Source: an uncultured Kiritimatiellota bacterium (GTDB lineage: Bacteria; Verrucomicrobiota; Kiritimatiellia; RFP12; UBA1067). Taken from it: 46,290 nucleotides of DNA. The stretch is taken from contig CAKULV010000027.1 in the NCBI GenBank assembly GCA_934667425.1, positions 1 to 46,290 on the forward strand, given 5' to 3'. The position numbers were made by a program, and so were the translations under genes. This document shows positions 16,265 to 24,329 of this stretch, in pieces. Under the pieces are notes generated by a model, which did no database searches, was not told the origin of the DNA, and worked only from the letters and a program-made list of their open reading frames with translations. Numbering within the stretch: the stretch's first letter is position 1; every line of letters begins with the position of its first letter.

Positions 16265-17263
16265 TTACAGCTTGTTGTTCGATCCAAGCACCTTCACGAT
16301 CTTGTGGATGTAGAGCTTCTTCATCTCCTCGCGCGCCGGCGTGAGGTACTGGCGCGGATCGAAGTGCCCCGGATTCTCGGCGAGGTGCTTGCGGATTGCC
16401 GCAGTCATCGCGAGGCGCGAGTCGGAGTCGATGTTGATCTTGCACACCGCGCTCTTCGCCGCCTTGCGGAGCTGTTCCTCGGGAATGCCGACCGCATCGG
16501 GAAGCTTGCCGCCGTTGCTGTTGATGATATCGACGTACTCCTGCGGAACCGACGAGGATCCATGGAGGACGATCGGGAATCCCGGAAGCTTCTTCTCGAC
16601 AGCCTTGAGGACGTCGAACGCGAGCGGCGGCGGGATGAGCTTGCCCGTCTTGGGATCGCGGGTGCACTGTTCGGGCGTGAACTTGTACGCGCCATGCGAG
16701 GTGCCGATGGAGATTGCGAGGGAGTCGCAACCCGTCTTCGTCGCGAACTCGACGACCTCTTCGGGCTTCGTGTAGTGGGAGACTGCGGATGAGACCTCAT
16801 CTTCCACGCCTGCCAGCACGCCAAGCTCGGCCTCGACCGTCACATCATGCTTGTGGGCGTAGTTCACTACCTTCTTCGTGAGCTTGATGTTCTCCTTGAA
16901 CGGGAGGGCGGAGCCATCGATCATCACGGACGAGAAGCCCGTGTCGATGCAGCTCTTGCACGTCTCGTAGCTGTCGCCATGGTCAAGATGGAGCACGATC
17001 TGGGGCTTCTTGCAGCCGAGTTCCTTCGCGTATGCGACCGCGCCCTCTGCCATATAGCGCAGGATCGTGGGGTTGGCATACTTGCGCGCACCCTTGGAGA
17101 CCTGCATGATCACCGGAGACTTCGTCTCTACGGCGGCCTGGACGATGGCCTGCATCTGCTCCATCGTGTTGAAGTTGAAGGCCGGAATAGCATACCCGCC
17201 CTTGATCGCCTTCGCGAACATCTTCTTCGTGTTCACGAGGCCGAGTTTCTTGTAGCTGACCAT
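16265..17263 (-). CDS. fba: Class II fructose-1,6-bisphosphate aldolase
   Basis: 332 residues. Cleaves fructose-1,6-bisphosphate to dihydroxyacetone phosphate and glyceraldehyde-3-phosphate in glycolysis, Zn-dependent, cytoplasmic. Visible motifs: YAIPAFNFNTMEQMQAI, the metal/catalytic segment LHLDHGD with Asp94 and Zn ligand His95, VTVEAELGVLAGVED with the acidic metal ligand around Glu145, SIGTSHGAYK with His190, and IVLHGSSSVP with a further His. Length and the CKSCIDTGFSSVMIDGSALPF segment match the group IIB-type enzymes. An AAGGAAA ribosome site and a strong promoter lie upstream, and a terminator follows, so it is a monocistronic, probably highly expressed gene, next to the pyruvate formate-lyase activase. 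Confidence 0.95.
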   Translation of the reverse strand: MVSYKKLGLVNTKKMFAKAIKGGYAIPAFNFNTMEQMQAIVQAAVETKSPVIMQVSKGARKYANPTILRYMAEGAVAYAKELGCKKPQIVLHLDHGDSYETCKSCIDTGFSSVMIDGSALPFKENIKLTKKVVNYAHKHDVTVEAELGVLAGVEDEVSSAVSHYTKPEEVVEFATKTGCDSLAISIGTSHGAYKFTPEQCTRDPKTGKLIPPPLAFDVLKAVEKKLPGFPIVLHGSSSVPQEYVDIINSNGGKLPDAVGIPEEQLRKAAKSAVCKINIDSDSRLAMTAAIRKHLAENPGHFDPRQYLTPAREEMKKLYIHKIVKVLGSNNKL

Positions 17264-17307
17264 CTTAATTTCCTTTTCCCTATTGGGTTCGAAATAAATT
17301 GACGCGT

Positions 17308-17336
17308 ATTATATCGCTTTCCTAACGTTTTTTCAA
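17308..17336 (-). promoter_or_regulatory. Promoter of fba
   Basis: TTGAAA (17331-17336), 17-bp spacer, TATAAT (17308-17313) on the minus strand, a near-consensus sigma-70 site. The predicted leader is about 38 nt and holds the AAGGAAA ribosome site. Confidence 0.75.
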
Positions 17337-17369
17337 GCATCGTGAAACGATGCCGGCCAAACCGGCATC
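17337..17369 (-). other. Two overlapping hairpins between the pfl activase and fba
   Basis: GCATCGT/ACGATGC (17337-17343 with 17347-17353) and GATGCCGG/CCGGCATC (17349-17356 with 17362-17369) are both perfect but share GATGC, so they exclude each other. They follow the stop of the upstream gene at 17376 and may be its terminator, although the following T-tract is poor; they end exactly at the fba -35 box. Confidence 0.5.
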
Positions 17370-17375
17370 CGCCCG

Positions 17376-18092
17376 TCAAACCGCATTGCAATCCAGAAGC
17401 GTCCGGGCACGGGCAAGCTCATCCTCAGTCGGGGGGTGGGCGTCCGTGAGCGTATAGTCGAGGCCGAGAGCCTGCCACTTGTGAACCCCCAGCGCATGGT
17501 ATGGCAGCACCTCCACACGCCGAACGTTCGGAAGCGAACGGATGAATTCCCCTGTCCGACGGAGATCCGTCTCGTCGTCCGTGAGTCCCGGAACGAGGAC
17601 ACGGCGAATCCATACGTCTGTACCCGTCTCGGCAAGGTAGAGAGCACAGGCAAGGACAGGCGCGTTGTCCGCCCCGGTCAGTGCGCGATGCGCCTCCGCG
17701 TCGAAAAGCTTTATGTCAAGGAGAACAGTATCGGTCTCCCTGAAAAGCGCGACTTGCGACGGATCGTTGCTGCTGAAGCATCCCGCCGCCGTGTCAAGGC
17801 ACGTCGTCACGCCGGCCAGATGCGCCTTGCGGAACAGCTCCGCGACTTCTGCCGCCTGGAGCATTGGCTCTCCGCCAGAGACGGTTATCCCCCCATCTGC
17901 GCCCCAATATGCCCTGTAGCGAAGCGCGCGGGCAAGCACATCGTCCACGCTTGCCTCGAATGCGGGCGGCTTCGCCCACGTGTCGGGATTGTGGCAATAC
18001 CGGCAGCGAAACGGACATCCGCTCAAGAATACCATGAACCGCACTCCAGGCCCGTCCGCCGCACCAAAGGTCTCAAACGAATGCACTTTCAT
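17376..18092 (-). CDS. pflA: Pyruvate formate-lyase activating enzyme (radical SAM)
   Basis: 238 residues from the ATG at 18092, chosen because GGAGG stands 8 nt before it and the family N terminus (VHSFETFGAADGPGVRF) starts there. It is a glycyl-radical-enzyme activase: the radical SAM cluster motif is C26-PFR-C30-RY-C33, with GGITVSGGEP as the SAM-binding strand and DIKLFD further on. It lacks the extra ferredoxin-like Cys insertions of activases for other glycyl radical enzymes, which fits PflA. Points to an anaerobic, fermenting metabolism. No pyruvate formate-lyase gene is in the window, so the target enzyme is inferred from family only. Confidence 0.88.
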   Translation of the reverse strand: MKVHSFETFGAADGPGVRFMVFLSGCPFRCRYCHNPDTWAKPPAFEASVDDVLARALRYRAYWGADGGITVSGGEPMLQAAEVAELFRKAHLAGVTTCLDTAAGCFSSNDPSQVALFRETDTVLLDIKLFDAEAHRALTGADNAPVLACALYLAETGTDVWIRRVLVPGLTDDETDLRRTGEFIRSLPNVRRVEVLPYHALGVHKWQALGLDYTLTDAHPPTEDELARARTLLDCNAV

Positions 18093-18342
18093 CGCATCTG
18101 CCTCCAACGGTCCTACCGACCGCGGCAATGTTCAATCCCACCGACAGACTGCATCGCCACAGAGGGCTAAAGTTAAAAAGCCCCGCTTTGCCGTAGCACA
18201 GAACCTCCAGGACCTCAGGTCCAATCAGCGACCTTAGTCGGCTTGCCAAAGCGCACCGCATTCAGGCCATCCTCTAAAAACGAAGGTCGGAGAAATTATC
18301 TGCCGAGTCCGCGTGCAAAACAGAGCCCACGATGTCCAAAGA
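18093..18342. other. Intergenic stretch between pheT and the pfl activase
   Basis: About 250 bp with no gene. It must hold the end of the pheT transcript and the promoter of the activase. On the minus strand I see GGACC/GGTCC and AAAGC/GCTTT mini-hairpins, the latter followed by TTTTAACTTT, which may be a weak terminator, but no clear promoter. No known RNA family is recognised. Confidence 0.35.
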
Positions 18343-20787
18343 TCAACCTTCGCGGATTTCCACCGCCAGCGACGACTTCAACGCCTCCGCTATCTTCGCG
18401 AACGCGGCGTTCACCTCGTCATCGGTGAGGGTGCGGTTATCCGCCCGGAACGTCAGCGAATAGGCGCGGCTTGAGCGCCCCTTCCCCAATTCCTTGGAAG
18501 AAAATATATCAAACAGCCTTATGTCTGTCAATTCCCTGGGCGCCGCCTTGCGGATCGTGCGCTCAACCGCCTCGTGAGTGACAGACGAATCCGCCACGAA
18601 GGCGATGTCGCGGGTCACCGGCGGATACTGCGGAACTGCGGACACGCGACCGATCGCGCCTACGCGCTTCAGCAGAACCTTGAGGTCGATCTCCGCAAGC
18701 GCCAGCTGGGTGGCGAGGCGGAACGGATGCCGCAACTTGTCCGAGACGACGCCCAGCACGCCGGCCGGACGCCCGTTTACGACAATCTCCAAGGCAACCA
18801 GGAACGCAGGATGCCCGGTGCGGCGGAACTCCGTCTTCCCTACCTTGACAAGCTTTACGATGCGTTCGACCGCTCCCTTGATCCACAGGAGGGCCTCCTC
18901 CACGGAAACGGGCTTGACGCGCGCCAGCGCATCGCGTCCGACAGGGCCGAAGAACCCCAGAGCAAGCTTCTCCGACTCGAATGGCACGCCGTCCTTCTGC
19001 CCGAACACGCGCCCCATCTCAAAGAGCTTGCCCTCTTCCAGCCTGTGCGCGGCATTGCGGCCGAGGCTCTGGTAGAGCTGCGGCATCAGCGAATCGCGGA
19101 GTACGCCGTATTCCGCACTCACCGGGTCGGGCAAAGGCAGCCGTTCGGGGTTGTCGCCGAACTGGGCGAGCTCCCCTGCGGACAGGAAGGAGTAGTGCAT
19201 CGCCTCGGTAAATCCAAGCCCGGTGAGGTATCCGCGAAGCGTCTCCTTGGCGCGGAAAGGCGCATCGTCAAGCGACGATACGGATGGTGCGGACGGCATC
19301 GTGTCAGGTATGTTGTCCAGACCATACAGACGCGCAATCTCCTCCACCAGATCGGCCTCGAGCGAAAGATCCCACCGCCAGCTCGGAATCGCGAACGTTG
19401 CGCGGCCCTCCCCGGACGCAATGCGCCTGAGCCCTATGGATTCGAGGATCGCAAGCATCTTGTCATCCGAGATGTCAATGCCTATAAGCTTACGTGCGCG
19501 GTCAAAGACGATCTCTACCGGTGGATTGAAGGCGAAGCCTCCCGCCACCCCATTGCCATCGAAACGGGCGCGCCCATCCGCATCGACGACCCCCTTCGCG
19601 ACAACTGCCCCGCCATACTTCTGCAGGAGATGCACCGCACGACGGCTTGCGAAGTCGGCGAGATCCTTGTCTACGCCACGGATGTAGCGGTAGCTGGCCT
19701 CGGTGGCGAGGCCAAGCGCGGTAGAGGAATACTTTGTGGTCCCCGGATCGAAGAGCGCCGATTCCACGAGGACGCTGTTCGTGCCTGCGGCGATTTCCGA
19801 ATCCTCCCCGCCCATCACGCCTGCGACTGCGGAGGGCTTCGCCTCATCGCAGATGAGAAGCATCTTGGGATCGAGCTTGCGTTCCACGCCATCGAGGGTC
19901 TTCATAGTCTCGCCGTCACGGGCCGCCCGCACGACGATCTTGCGTCCGGCAAGCCTGGTGTAGTCGAATGCGTGAAGCGGCTGTCCAAGCTCCAGCATAA
20001 CATAGTTCGTAACGTCCACGAGAAGGCCGAGCGAACGTACGCCGCACGCCTCGAGCCGCTTCGCCATGAACTCCGGAGACGGAACGTCCTTCACCGAGGT
20101 CAGCACGCGCGCGGTATAGCGCGGGCACTTGGCGAAATCCTCGACCTCCACCTTGATCTCGTCGTTTACATCCGTGTCGGACTCGGTGAAATCGACCTCC
20201 GGCAACTTGAGCGGACGCCCGAGGATGGCGGAATACTCACGCGCCAACCCGACGACGGAAAGCGCGTCAGGCCTGTTCCACGTGACCTCTATGTCAAATA
20301 CGGCTTCGGGCTTTTCACCCGGCAGGACATCCCGCAGGAACGCGCCGACAGGGGCATCGGATGGCAGCTCCATGATCCCTTCGTGGGTGCCGCCGGGAAT
20401 CGCAAGCTCCTTCGACGAGCATAGCATTCCGAAAGACTCCACTCCGCGCAGCTTGCCTTTCTTGATCTTGAAGTCCCCCTCGGGTATGTAGGCGCCGATC
20501 TTCGCGAACGCGCTCTTGAGCCCGGTGCGGCAATTCGGGGCGCCGCAGACAACCTGAACCGTATCCCTGCCGTCAAAGACCTTTGCGATGTGCATATGAT
20601 CCGAATTGGGGTGCGGCTCGCACGAGACTATCTCGCCCACGACAATCTCATCGCACAGCGGGGTCGGCCCCGTCGTCTCTATCGTCTCAACCTGCAAGCC
20701 CGCGCGCGTAAGGCGTTCGGCCAGGTCATCGGGCTTAAGGTCATCGACCTTGACATATTCATTGAGCCAGCTTATCGGCAACTTCAT
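18343..20787 (-). CDS. pheT: Phenylalanine-tRNA ligase beta subunit
   Basis: 814 residues, full length for the bacterial form. Domains in order: N-terminal helix MKLPISWLNEYV, EMAP-II-like tRNA-binding domain (about 40-150; IVVGEIVSCEPHPNSDHMHIAKV), B3/4 editing domain (about 200-400; LLVDVTNYVMLELGQPLHAFD), B5 domain (about 410-480), the catalytic-like core with LEADLVEEIARLYGLDNIP, and the ferredoxin-like anticodon-binding domain at the C terminus (PQYPPVTRDIAFV ... YSLTFRADNRTLTDDEVNAAFAKI). It charges tRNA-Phe together with PheS, which is not adjacent here. The first 29 nt overlap the end of the zinc-finger gene, so it is the last gene of the pcnB operon. Confidence 0.96.
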   Translation of the reverse strand: MKLPISWLNEYVKVDDLKPDDLAERLTRAGLQVETIETTGPTPLCDEIVVGEIVSCEPHPNSDHMHIAKVFDGRDTVQVVCGAPNCRTGLKSAFAKIGAYIPEGDFKIKKGKLRGVESFGMLCSSKELAIPGGTHEGIMELPSDAPVGAFLRDVLPGEKPEAVFDIEVTWNRPDALSVVGLAREYSAILGRPLKLPEVDFTESDTDVNDEIKVEVEDFAKCPRYTARVLTSVKDVPSPEFMAKRLEACGVRSLGLLVDVTNYVMLELGQPLHAFDYTRLAGRKIVVRAARDGETMKTLDGVERKLDPKMLLICDEAKPSAVAGVMGGEDSEIAAGTNSVLVESALFDPGTTKYSSTALGLATEASYRYIRGVDKDLADFASRRAVHLLQKYGGAVVAKGVVDADGRARFDGNGVAGGFAFNPPVEIVFDRARKLIGIDISDDKMLAILESIGLRRIASGEGRATFAIPSWRWDLSLEADLVEEIARLYGLDNIPDTMPSAPSVSSLDDAPFRAKETLRGYLTGLGFTEAMHYSFLSAGELAQFGDNPERLPLPDPVSAEYGVLRDSLMPQLYQSLGRNAAHRLEEGKLFEMGRVFGQKDGVPFESEKLALGFFGPVGRDALARVKPVSVEEALLWIKGAVERIVKLVKVGKTEFRRTGHPAFLVALEIVVNGRPAGVLGVVSDKLRHPFRLATQLALAEIDLKVLLKRVGAIGRVSAVPQYPPVTRDIAFVADSSVTHEAVERTIRKAAPRELTDIRLFDIFSSKELGKGRSSRAYSLTFRADNRTLTDDEVNAAFAKIAEALKSSLAVEIREG

Positions 20788-22270
20788 TTGAAACCTCTTC
20801 CTTCTTCACATTCTCGGCACTGCCTTCATCTGCGGCATCCGCATTGCCTTCGGCAGGTCCGTTCCCTCCCGCCGCCGCCTTCCTGGGCGGAAGGTTGCGG
20901 AATTTCGGATTATCCTCCGGCAGGGCGAGCAGACCATTGAAATACTGGATCACGTGTCCCTTCTCGACCAGCCATCCAAGATGCCCCTTCATGTCCGGCG
21001 GCAACTCGTTCACGCCGCAGAGGGGATGTTCGCCAACGTACTTCACCACGGCGACGAGTTCCGGTATGGCGTGATCCGTATCAAGCGGCGCAGGCTTCAC
21101 GGCACACACGAACTCCTGCCCACGCGGCTCGTTCGCCCTGAAGAAGGCGAGCTTGCGATGGTGGAATGCGCCGCGCAGCGCAAAGAAAAGCGACGCGGGG
21201 AAACGGCGCTCGCGCGCCACTGCGTCACGCACGGCAAAAAGGTACGGCAGATCCGAACTTTTCAGCGCCTGCTCGAGCGTCATGTCGGATGTCTTGGAAA
21301 CCCCCTTCAGCTGCGGCATGATGTCGCGCCTAAATGCCGCCTCCGCCTGTTCGCGCTCAAGGGAAGGCACGGGATTTGCCTCCGCAGCGTCCGGAGCAGC
21401 CTGTCCGTTGCCGGATGCCTTCAGCCGGAAGAGCGTCTTCTTCGTTGCCCCCTTGCGCCAGGCCTCCACGGCATCGGGGTCGCGCACCGTCACAAGACGC
21501 GCCCTGTAAGCGCCTTCATCCATGCCAAGCTTCTGCGCCATCTCGCGAACTGCGGCATTGTACCCGTGAAGATTCGGCGGACCGATGAGCTCCCCGGTTA
21601 TCCCGCACTTCACTACGCAGCCGAACTGACCGGAGGGAGGCTCGACCTCCATCTCCTCTGCCGTGTAGTAGTCGCCGAGGTGGGCCGACAGCAGATGCGC
21701 GTCGAGCGCCTCTGCCGCAGGGTACGAATGCCCGCAGGCCTTGCAGACATGGAACCTGACCTGGGGATCCTTTGGAGTGACCTTCACGTTGCATGCCGCC
21801 GGATGGTCGAGGAAGAACAGCGCGATCTGCTTCAGCGGATAGGCCACGTGTCCGGTCTGTATCTTGCGGATTATGCCCCCGAGATCCTTCTGTCCAGGCA
21901 GGATGCGAACCTCCGCGTCAAGCGGCCTCACGTATTCGCGCCGGACGAAGTTGCCGTGCGGCCTGCCGTCCCGGCCGTCGCGGGGCTGTGGTCTGCGCTG
22001 ACGCTCATCACGCGGGGTCCCGTCCTTTTCGGCAAAGCCCTCGCGCCGCGAAGCGCGCCTGTCTCCGCCGCCCCTGCGTTCACCATCGCCCTTGCGCTGG
22101 AAACGGGGCCGCGAGTCGCGGGAGTCACGCCTGTCGCCGTCGTCATCGCGGAATCCGCCGCGCCCGGCCTTGGCCACAACCTTGTCGCCAGTTGTCCATG
22201 ACGGCGCAAAATCAAGCGTCCCAAGCGAGCTCAGGTCTACCGTCGATTCGTTCACTTTATCATCCGCCAT
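20759..22270 (-). CDS. Uncharacterised protein with C2H2 zinc finger and Arg/Asp-rich N terminus
   Basis: 503 residues from ATG 22270, which has AGGAGG 8 nt upstream. Residues about 38-110 are a low-complexity stretch rich in Arg, Asp and Gly (RRDSRDSRPRF, RRGGGDRRASRR), typical of disordered nucleic-acid-binding tails. Then comes a structured region with a classic C2H2 finger, C176-x2-C179-x12-H192-x4-H197, rare in bacteria, and about 300 residues of mixed alpha/beta with no recognised family; the C terminus is again low-complexity. It lies 18 nt after the TPR gene and overlaps pheT by 29 nt, in an operon with pcnB, which suggests an RNA-related role (inference). I do not recognise the family. 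Confidence 0.7.
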   Translation of the reverse strand: MADDKVNESTVDLSSLGTLDFAPSWTTGDKVVAKAGRGGFRDDDGDRRDSRDSRPRFQRKGDGERRGGGDRRASRREGFAEKDGTPRDERQRRPQPRDGRDGRPHGNFVRREYVRPLDAEVRILPGQKDLGGIIRKIQTGHVAYPLKQIALFFLDHPAACNVKVTPKDPQVRFHVCKACGHSYPAAEALDAHLLSAHLGDYYTAEEMEVEPPSGQFGCVVKCGITGELIGPPNLHGYNAAVREMAQKLGMDEGAYRARLVTVRDPDAVEAWRKGATKKTLFRLKASGNGQAAPDAAEANPVPSLEREQAEAAFRRDIMPQLKGVSKTSDMTLEQALKSSDLPYLFAVRDAVARERRFPASLFFALRGAFHHRKLAFFRANEPRGQEFVCAVKPAPLDTDHAIPELVAVVKYVGEHPLCGVNELPPDMKGHLGWLVEKGHVIQYFNGLLALPEDNPKFRNLPPRKAAAGGNGPAEGNADAADEGSAENVKKEEVSNEVADKLAQ

Positions 22271-22288
22271 GGCGCACACCTCCTGTGG

Positions 22289-23077
22289 TCACTTCTTTTC
22301 GGCTTTGCCGGCGGACGGCTTCTTCGCGCCGTCTGCGGGCTCCGCCTTTGGAGCCGCCGCCGCAGGCTTCGCGTCCACGGCCTTTTCCTGCTCGATCTTG
22401 TCGGCAGCAGAGTTGGCCGCATCGAAAAGGGACGCGACCTTGCGGTTGGGGTCGAAGCGGCGGATCGTCTCGATGAGGTTCTTCGCGCGGGGGTCGCTCG
22501 ATGCCTCGAGCCTCTTTATCGCCCCGTCCCTGTCGCCCTTCAGCGCCATGCAGCGGGCGATGCCCAATTCCGCCGTGGCGAACACCGGGAGGTTCGTGTC
22601 CGCGCAAAGAAGCTCGTATGCGCCCTTCGCGTCGTCTATCTTCTGCCCTCCCTCAAGGGCGTACGCCCGGCCGAGCATCGCAAGGGAAGCGAATGGGTCG
22701 TCCTTCTTTGCCTCGGCCACATAGTCGGAGTAGACCTTCTCGGCCTCGTCCCAGCGCTCGGCGGCGAGATAGCTCTTGCCGAGGCGGAGCCTGAGAGCAG
22801 GGCCTGTCGGCGAGCCGCCGAACTTGGCGACCGCCTCCTCCAGCTCATCCGTGCTGAATGCGTTCATGAGGGCGTTGTTCGCCGCAGTCGCGCGATTCGC
22901 CCTCCAGTTCCTGAATGCGAACCAGCCGGATACGCAGATTGCCGCTACAAGCAAAAGCGTTATCGTCGAACGCCCCTCCCTAACCCACCAGTCCCAGACT
23001 GGCAGAAGCTCCGGGGTCTTCTTGACCCAGCCTGGCAATTCCTCTCTCACGGGTTCGCTCTTTTTCTCATTGCTCAT
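22289..23077 (-). CDS. Membrane-anchored TPR protein (YfgM/TPR_21-like)
   Basis: 262 residues. A cytoplasmic charged N terminus (about 1-36) precedes one transmembrane helix (about 37-56; TITLLLVAAICVSGWFAF), then a TPR region (about 65-200) with helix pairs such as RLRLGKSYLAAERWDEAEKVY and LAMLGRAYALEGGQKIDDAKGAYELL, and a Lys/Ala-rich tail. This arrangement matches YfgM-like proteins, which sit in the inner membrane near the Sec translocon and periplasmic chaperones. The start overlaps the end of pcnB by 11 nt, and the zinc-finger gene follows after 18 nt. Confidence 0.72.
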   Translation of the reverse strand: MSNEKKSEPVREELPGWVKKTPELLPVWDWWVREGRSTITLLLVAAICVSGWFAFRNWRANRATAANNALMNAFSTDELEEAVAKFGGSPTGPALRLRLGKSYLAAERWDEAEKVYSDYVAEAKKDDPFASLAMLGRAYALEGGQKIDDAKGAYELLCADTNLPVFATAELGIARCMALKGDRDGAIKRLEASSDPRAKNLIETIRRFDPNRKVASLFDAANSAADKIEQEKAVDAKPAAAAPKAEPADGAKKPSAGKAEKK

Positions 23078-24278
23078 TTTGTTTGCTCATTTCTTCGTTG
23101 TATAGATCCTCCCACTGGTTGAGGATCCGTTCTGTATTGCCCTCGGTGCGCACGACAATCCGGTTGAAGTCGAGCGCGTCCGGAAACTCCCTGTTGAAAA
23201 GGAAACGCCTACGGCTTCCGTCTGGCGGGCGCGAAAGCCTCCTGACGGAATCAAGCAGGAGTACTGCGGTAAAATACGTCGCCTTGGGAATCTTCAGCGA
23301 CTTTAGCATCGCCCCGACGACATCCCGGTTCTTGCCGGGGGCGGAGTGGGCCCAGGCTGCGTGCAGAACCGCCACCCTGAGGCCATTGGACACCTCGTAC
23401 TTCTGCCTGGCCATCGACATCTCGTACCTGTCGAGCGTCGCAAGGTATTTCCAGGTGCTGGACTTGCTGCCTCCATCCCTGGTGATGAATTCCGCAAGTT
23501 CCGGCATCAGGTCATACATCAGCCCGTATTCCCACATCATGCGGAACGCCACCTCCGACTTCCCGTACGGGAAAAGGCGGAACACCTCTTCGCAGACTCG
23601 CGGGACCGCCGCGGAGAGGATCATGCCGTGCAGCTTCCTTATGGCCTTGGCCGTATCCTTCTCGATCCTGAAATCGAGGCGAGAGGCGAACTTTATCGCC
23701 CGCATCATGCGCACCGGATCTTCGCGGAACCGGATCATCGGGTCGCCTATCGACCTTATGAGCCTCTTGTCGAGATCCTTGAGCCCACCGACCCAGTCTA
23801 TGACGGAATAGTCGCGTATGTTGTAGAACAGGCCGTTCACCGTGAAGTCGCGGCGGTGCGCATCCGTCTCCGGCGTGCCAAACGTGTTGTCCTCGAAAGG
23901 TCCCTCTGCGGCATGCTCGATAATCTCGCCTACGGTCTGGGAGTTCTGCCGGAACGTGGCGGTCTCTATCACCTTCTGCCCGAAGCGGACATGCGCGAGG
24001 CGGAAGCGACGACCTATGAGGAAGCAGTTCCTGAACGCATGCCTGACCTCGCTGGGCTTGGCGCTCGTGCCTACGTCGAAATCCTTCGGCGCCCTGCCAA
24101 GCAGCAGGTCACGCACGCCGCCCCCCACGAGATACGCCGTGTATCCGAGCTTGTCGAGACGGTACAGGACCTTCAGCGCATCGGGATCTATGTTCCTCCG
24201 CGAAATGCAATGATCCTGGCGAGCCCTCACCACTGGCTCGCCGCGCTTGGCTTTCCTATTGCCTAAAAATCCGAACAT
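23067..24278 (-). CDS. pcnB: Poly(A) polymerase / CCA-adding family nucleotidyltransferase
   Basis: 403 residues from ATG 24278, chosen because a well-placed promoter ends 10 nt before it. The head has the class II nucleotidyltransferase motifs YLVGGGVRDLLLG (49-61) and the metal-binding pair in DFDVG (Asp66, Asp68), then RRDFTVNGLFYN and EDPVRMMRAIKFASRL of the neck. The N-terminal ISRRNIDPDALKVLYRL and FRNCFLIGRRFRLAHVRFG are the segments that separate PcnB (poly(A) polymerase I) from CCA transferases, so polyadenylation of RNA 3' ends is the more likely activity; CCA addition cannot be excluded. First gene of a four-gene operon that also holds a zinc-finger protein and pheT. Confidence 0.87.
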   Translation of the reverse strand: MFGFLGNRKAKRGEPVVRARQDHCISRRNIDPDALKVLYRLDKLGYTAYLVGGGVRDLLLGRAPKDFDVGTSAKPSEVRHAFRNCFLIGRRFRLAHVRFGQKVIETATFRQNSQTVGEIIEHAAEGPFEDNTFGTPETDAHRRDFTVNGLFYNIRDYSVIDWVGGLKDLDKRLIRSIGDPMIRFREDPVRMMRAIKFASRLDFRIEKDTAKAIRKLHGMILSAAVPRVCEEVFRLFPYGKSEVAFRMMWEYGLMYDLMPELAEFITRDGGSKSSTWKYLATLDRYEMSMARQKYEVSNGLRVAVLHAAWAHSAPGKNRDVVGAMLKSLKIPKATYFTAVLLLDSVRRLSRPPDGSRRRFLFNREFPDALDFNRIVVRTEGNTERILNQWEDLYNEEMSKQNEQ

Positions 24279-24288
24279 TCGAAGGCGC

Positions 24289-24317
24289 ATTATCTCAAAC
24301 ACTGCGGGAAAATGCAA
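24289..24317 (-). promoter_or_regulatory. Promoter of the pcnB operon
   Basis: TTGCAT (24312-24317), 17-bp spacer, GATAAT (24289-24294) on the minus strand. Only 10 nt separate the -10 from the preferred ATG, so the mRNA has at most a few nucleotides of leader. An alternative in-frame start overlaps the -10 itself and is therefore unlikely. Confidence 0.65.
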
Positions 24318-24329
24318 GCGAGCCGCACA

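Noticed and set aside
18574..20424. A 616-codon plus-strand frame opposite pheT
   Set aside because: It is the antisense shadow of a complete pheT with all domains. Long antisense frames are common in GC-rich DNA.
20954..22201. A 415-codon plus-strand frame opposite the zinc-finger gene
   Set aside because: The minus-strand gene has a strong ribosome site, operon context and a zinc-finger motif; the plus frame has none of these.
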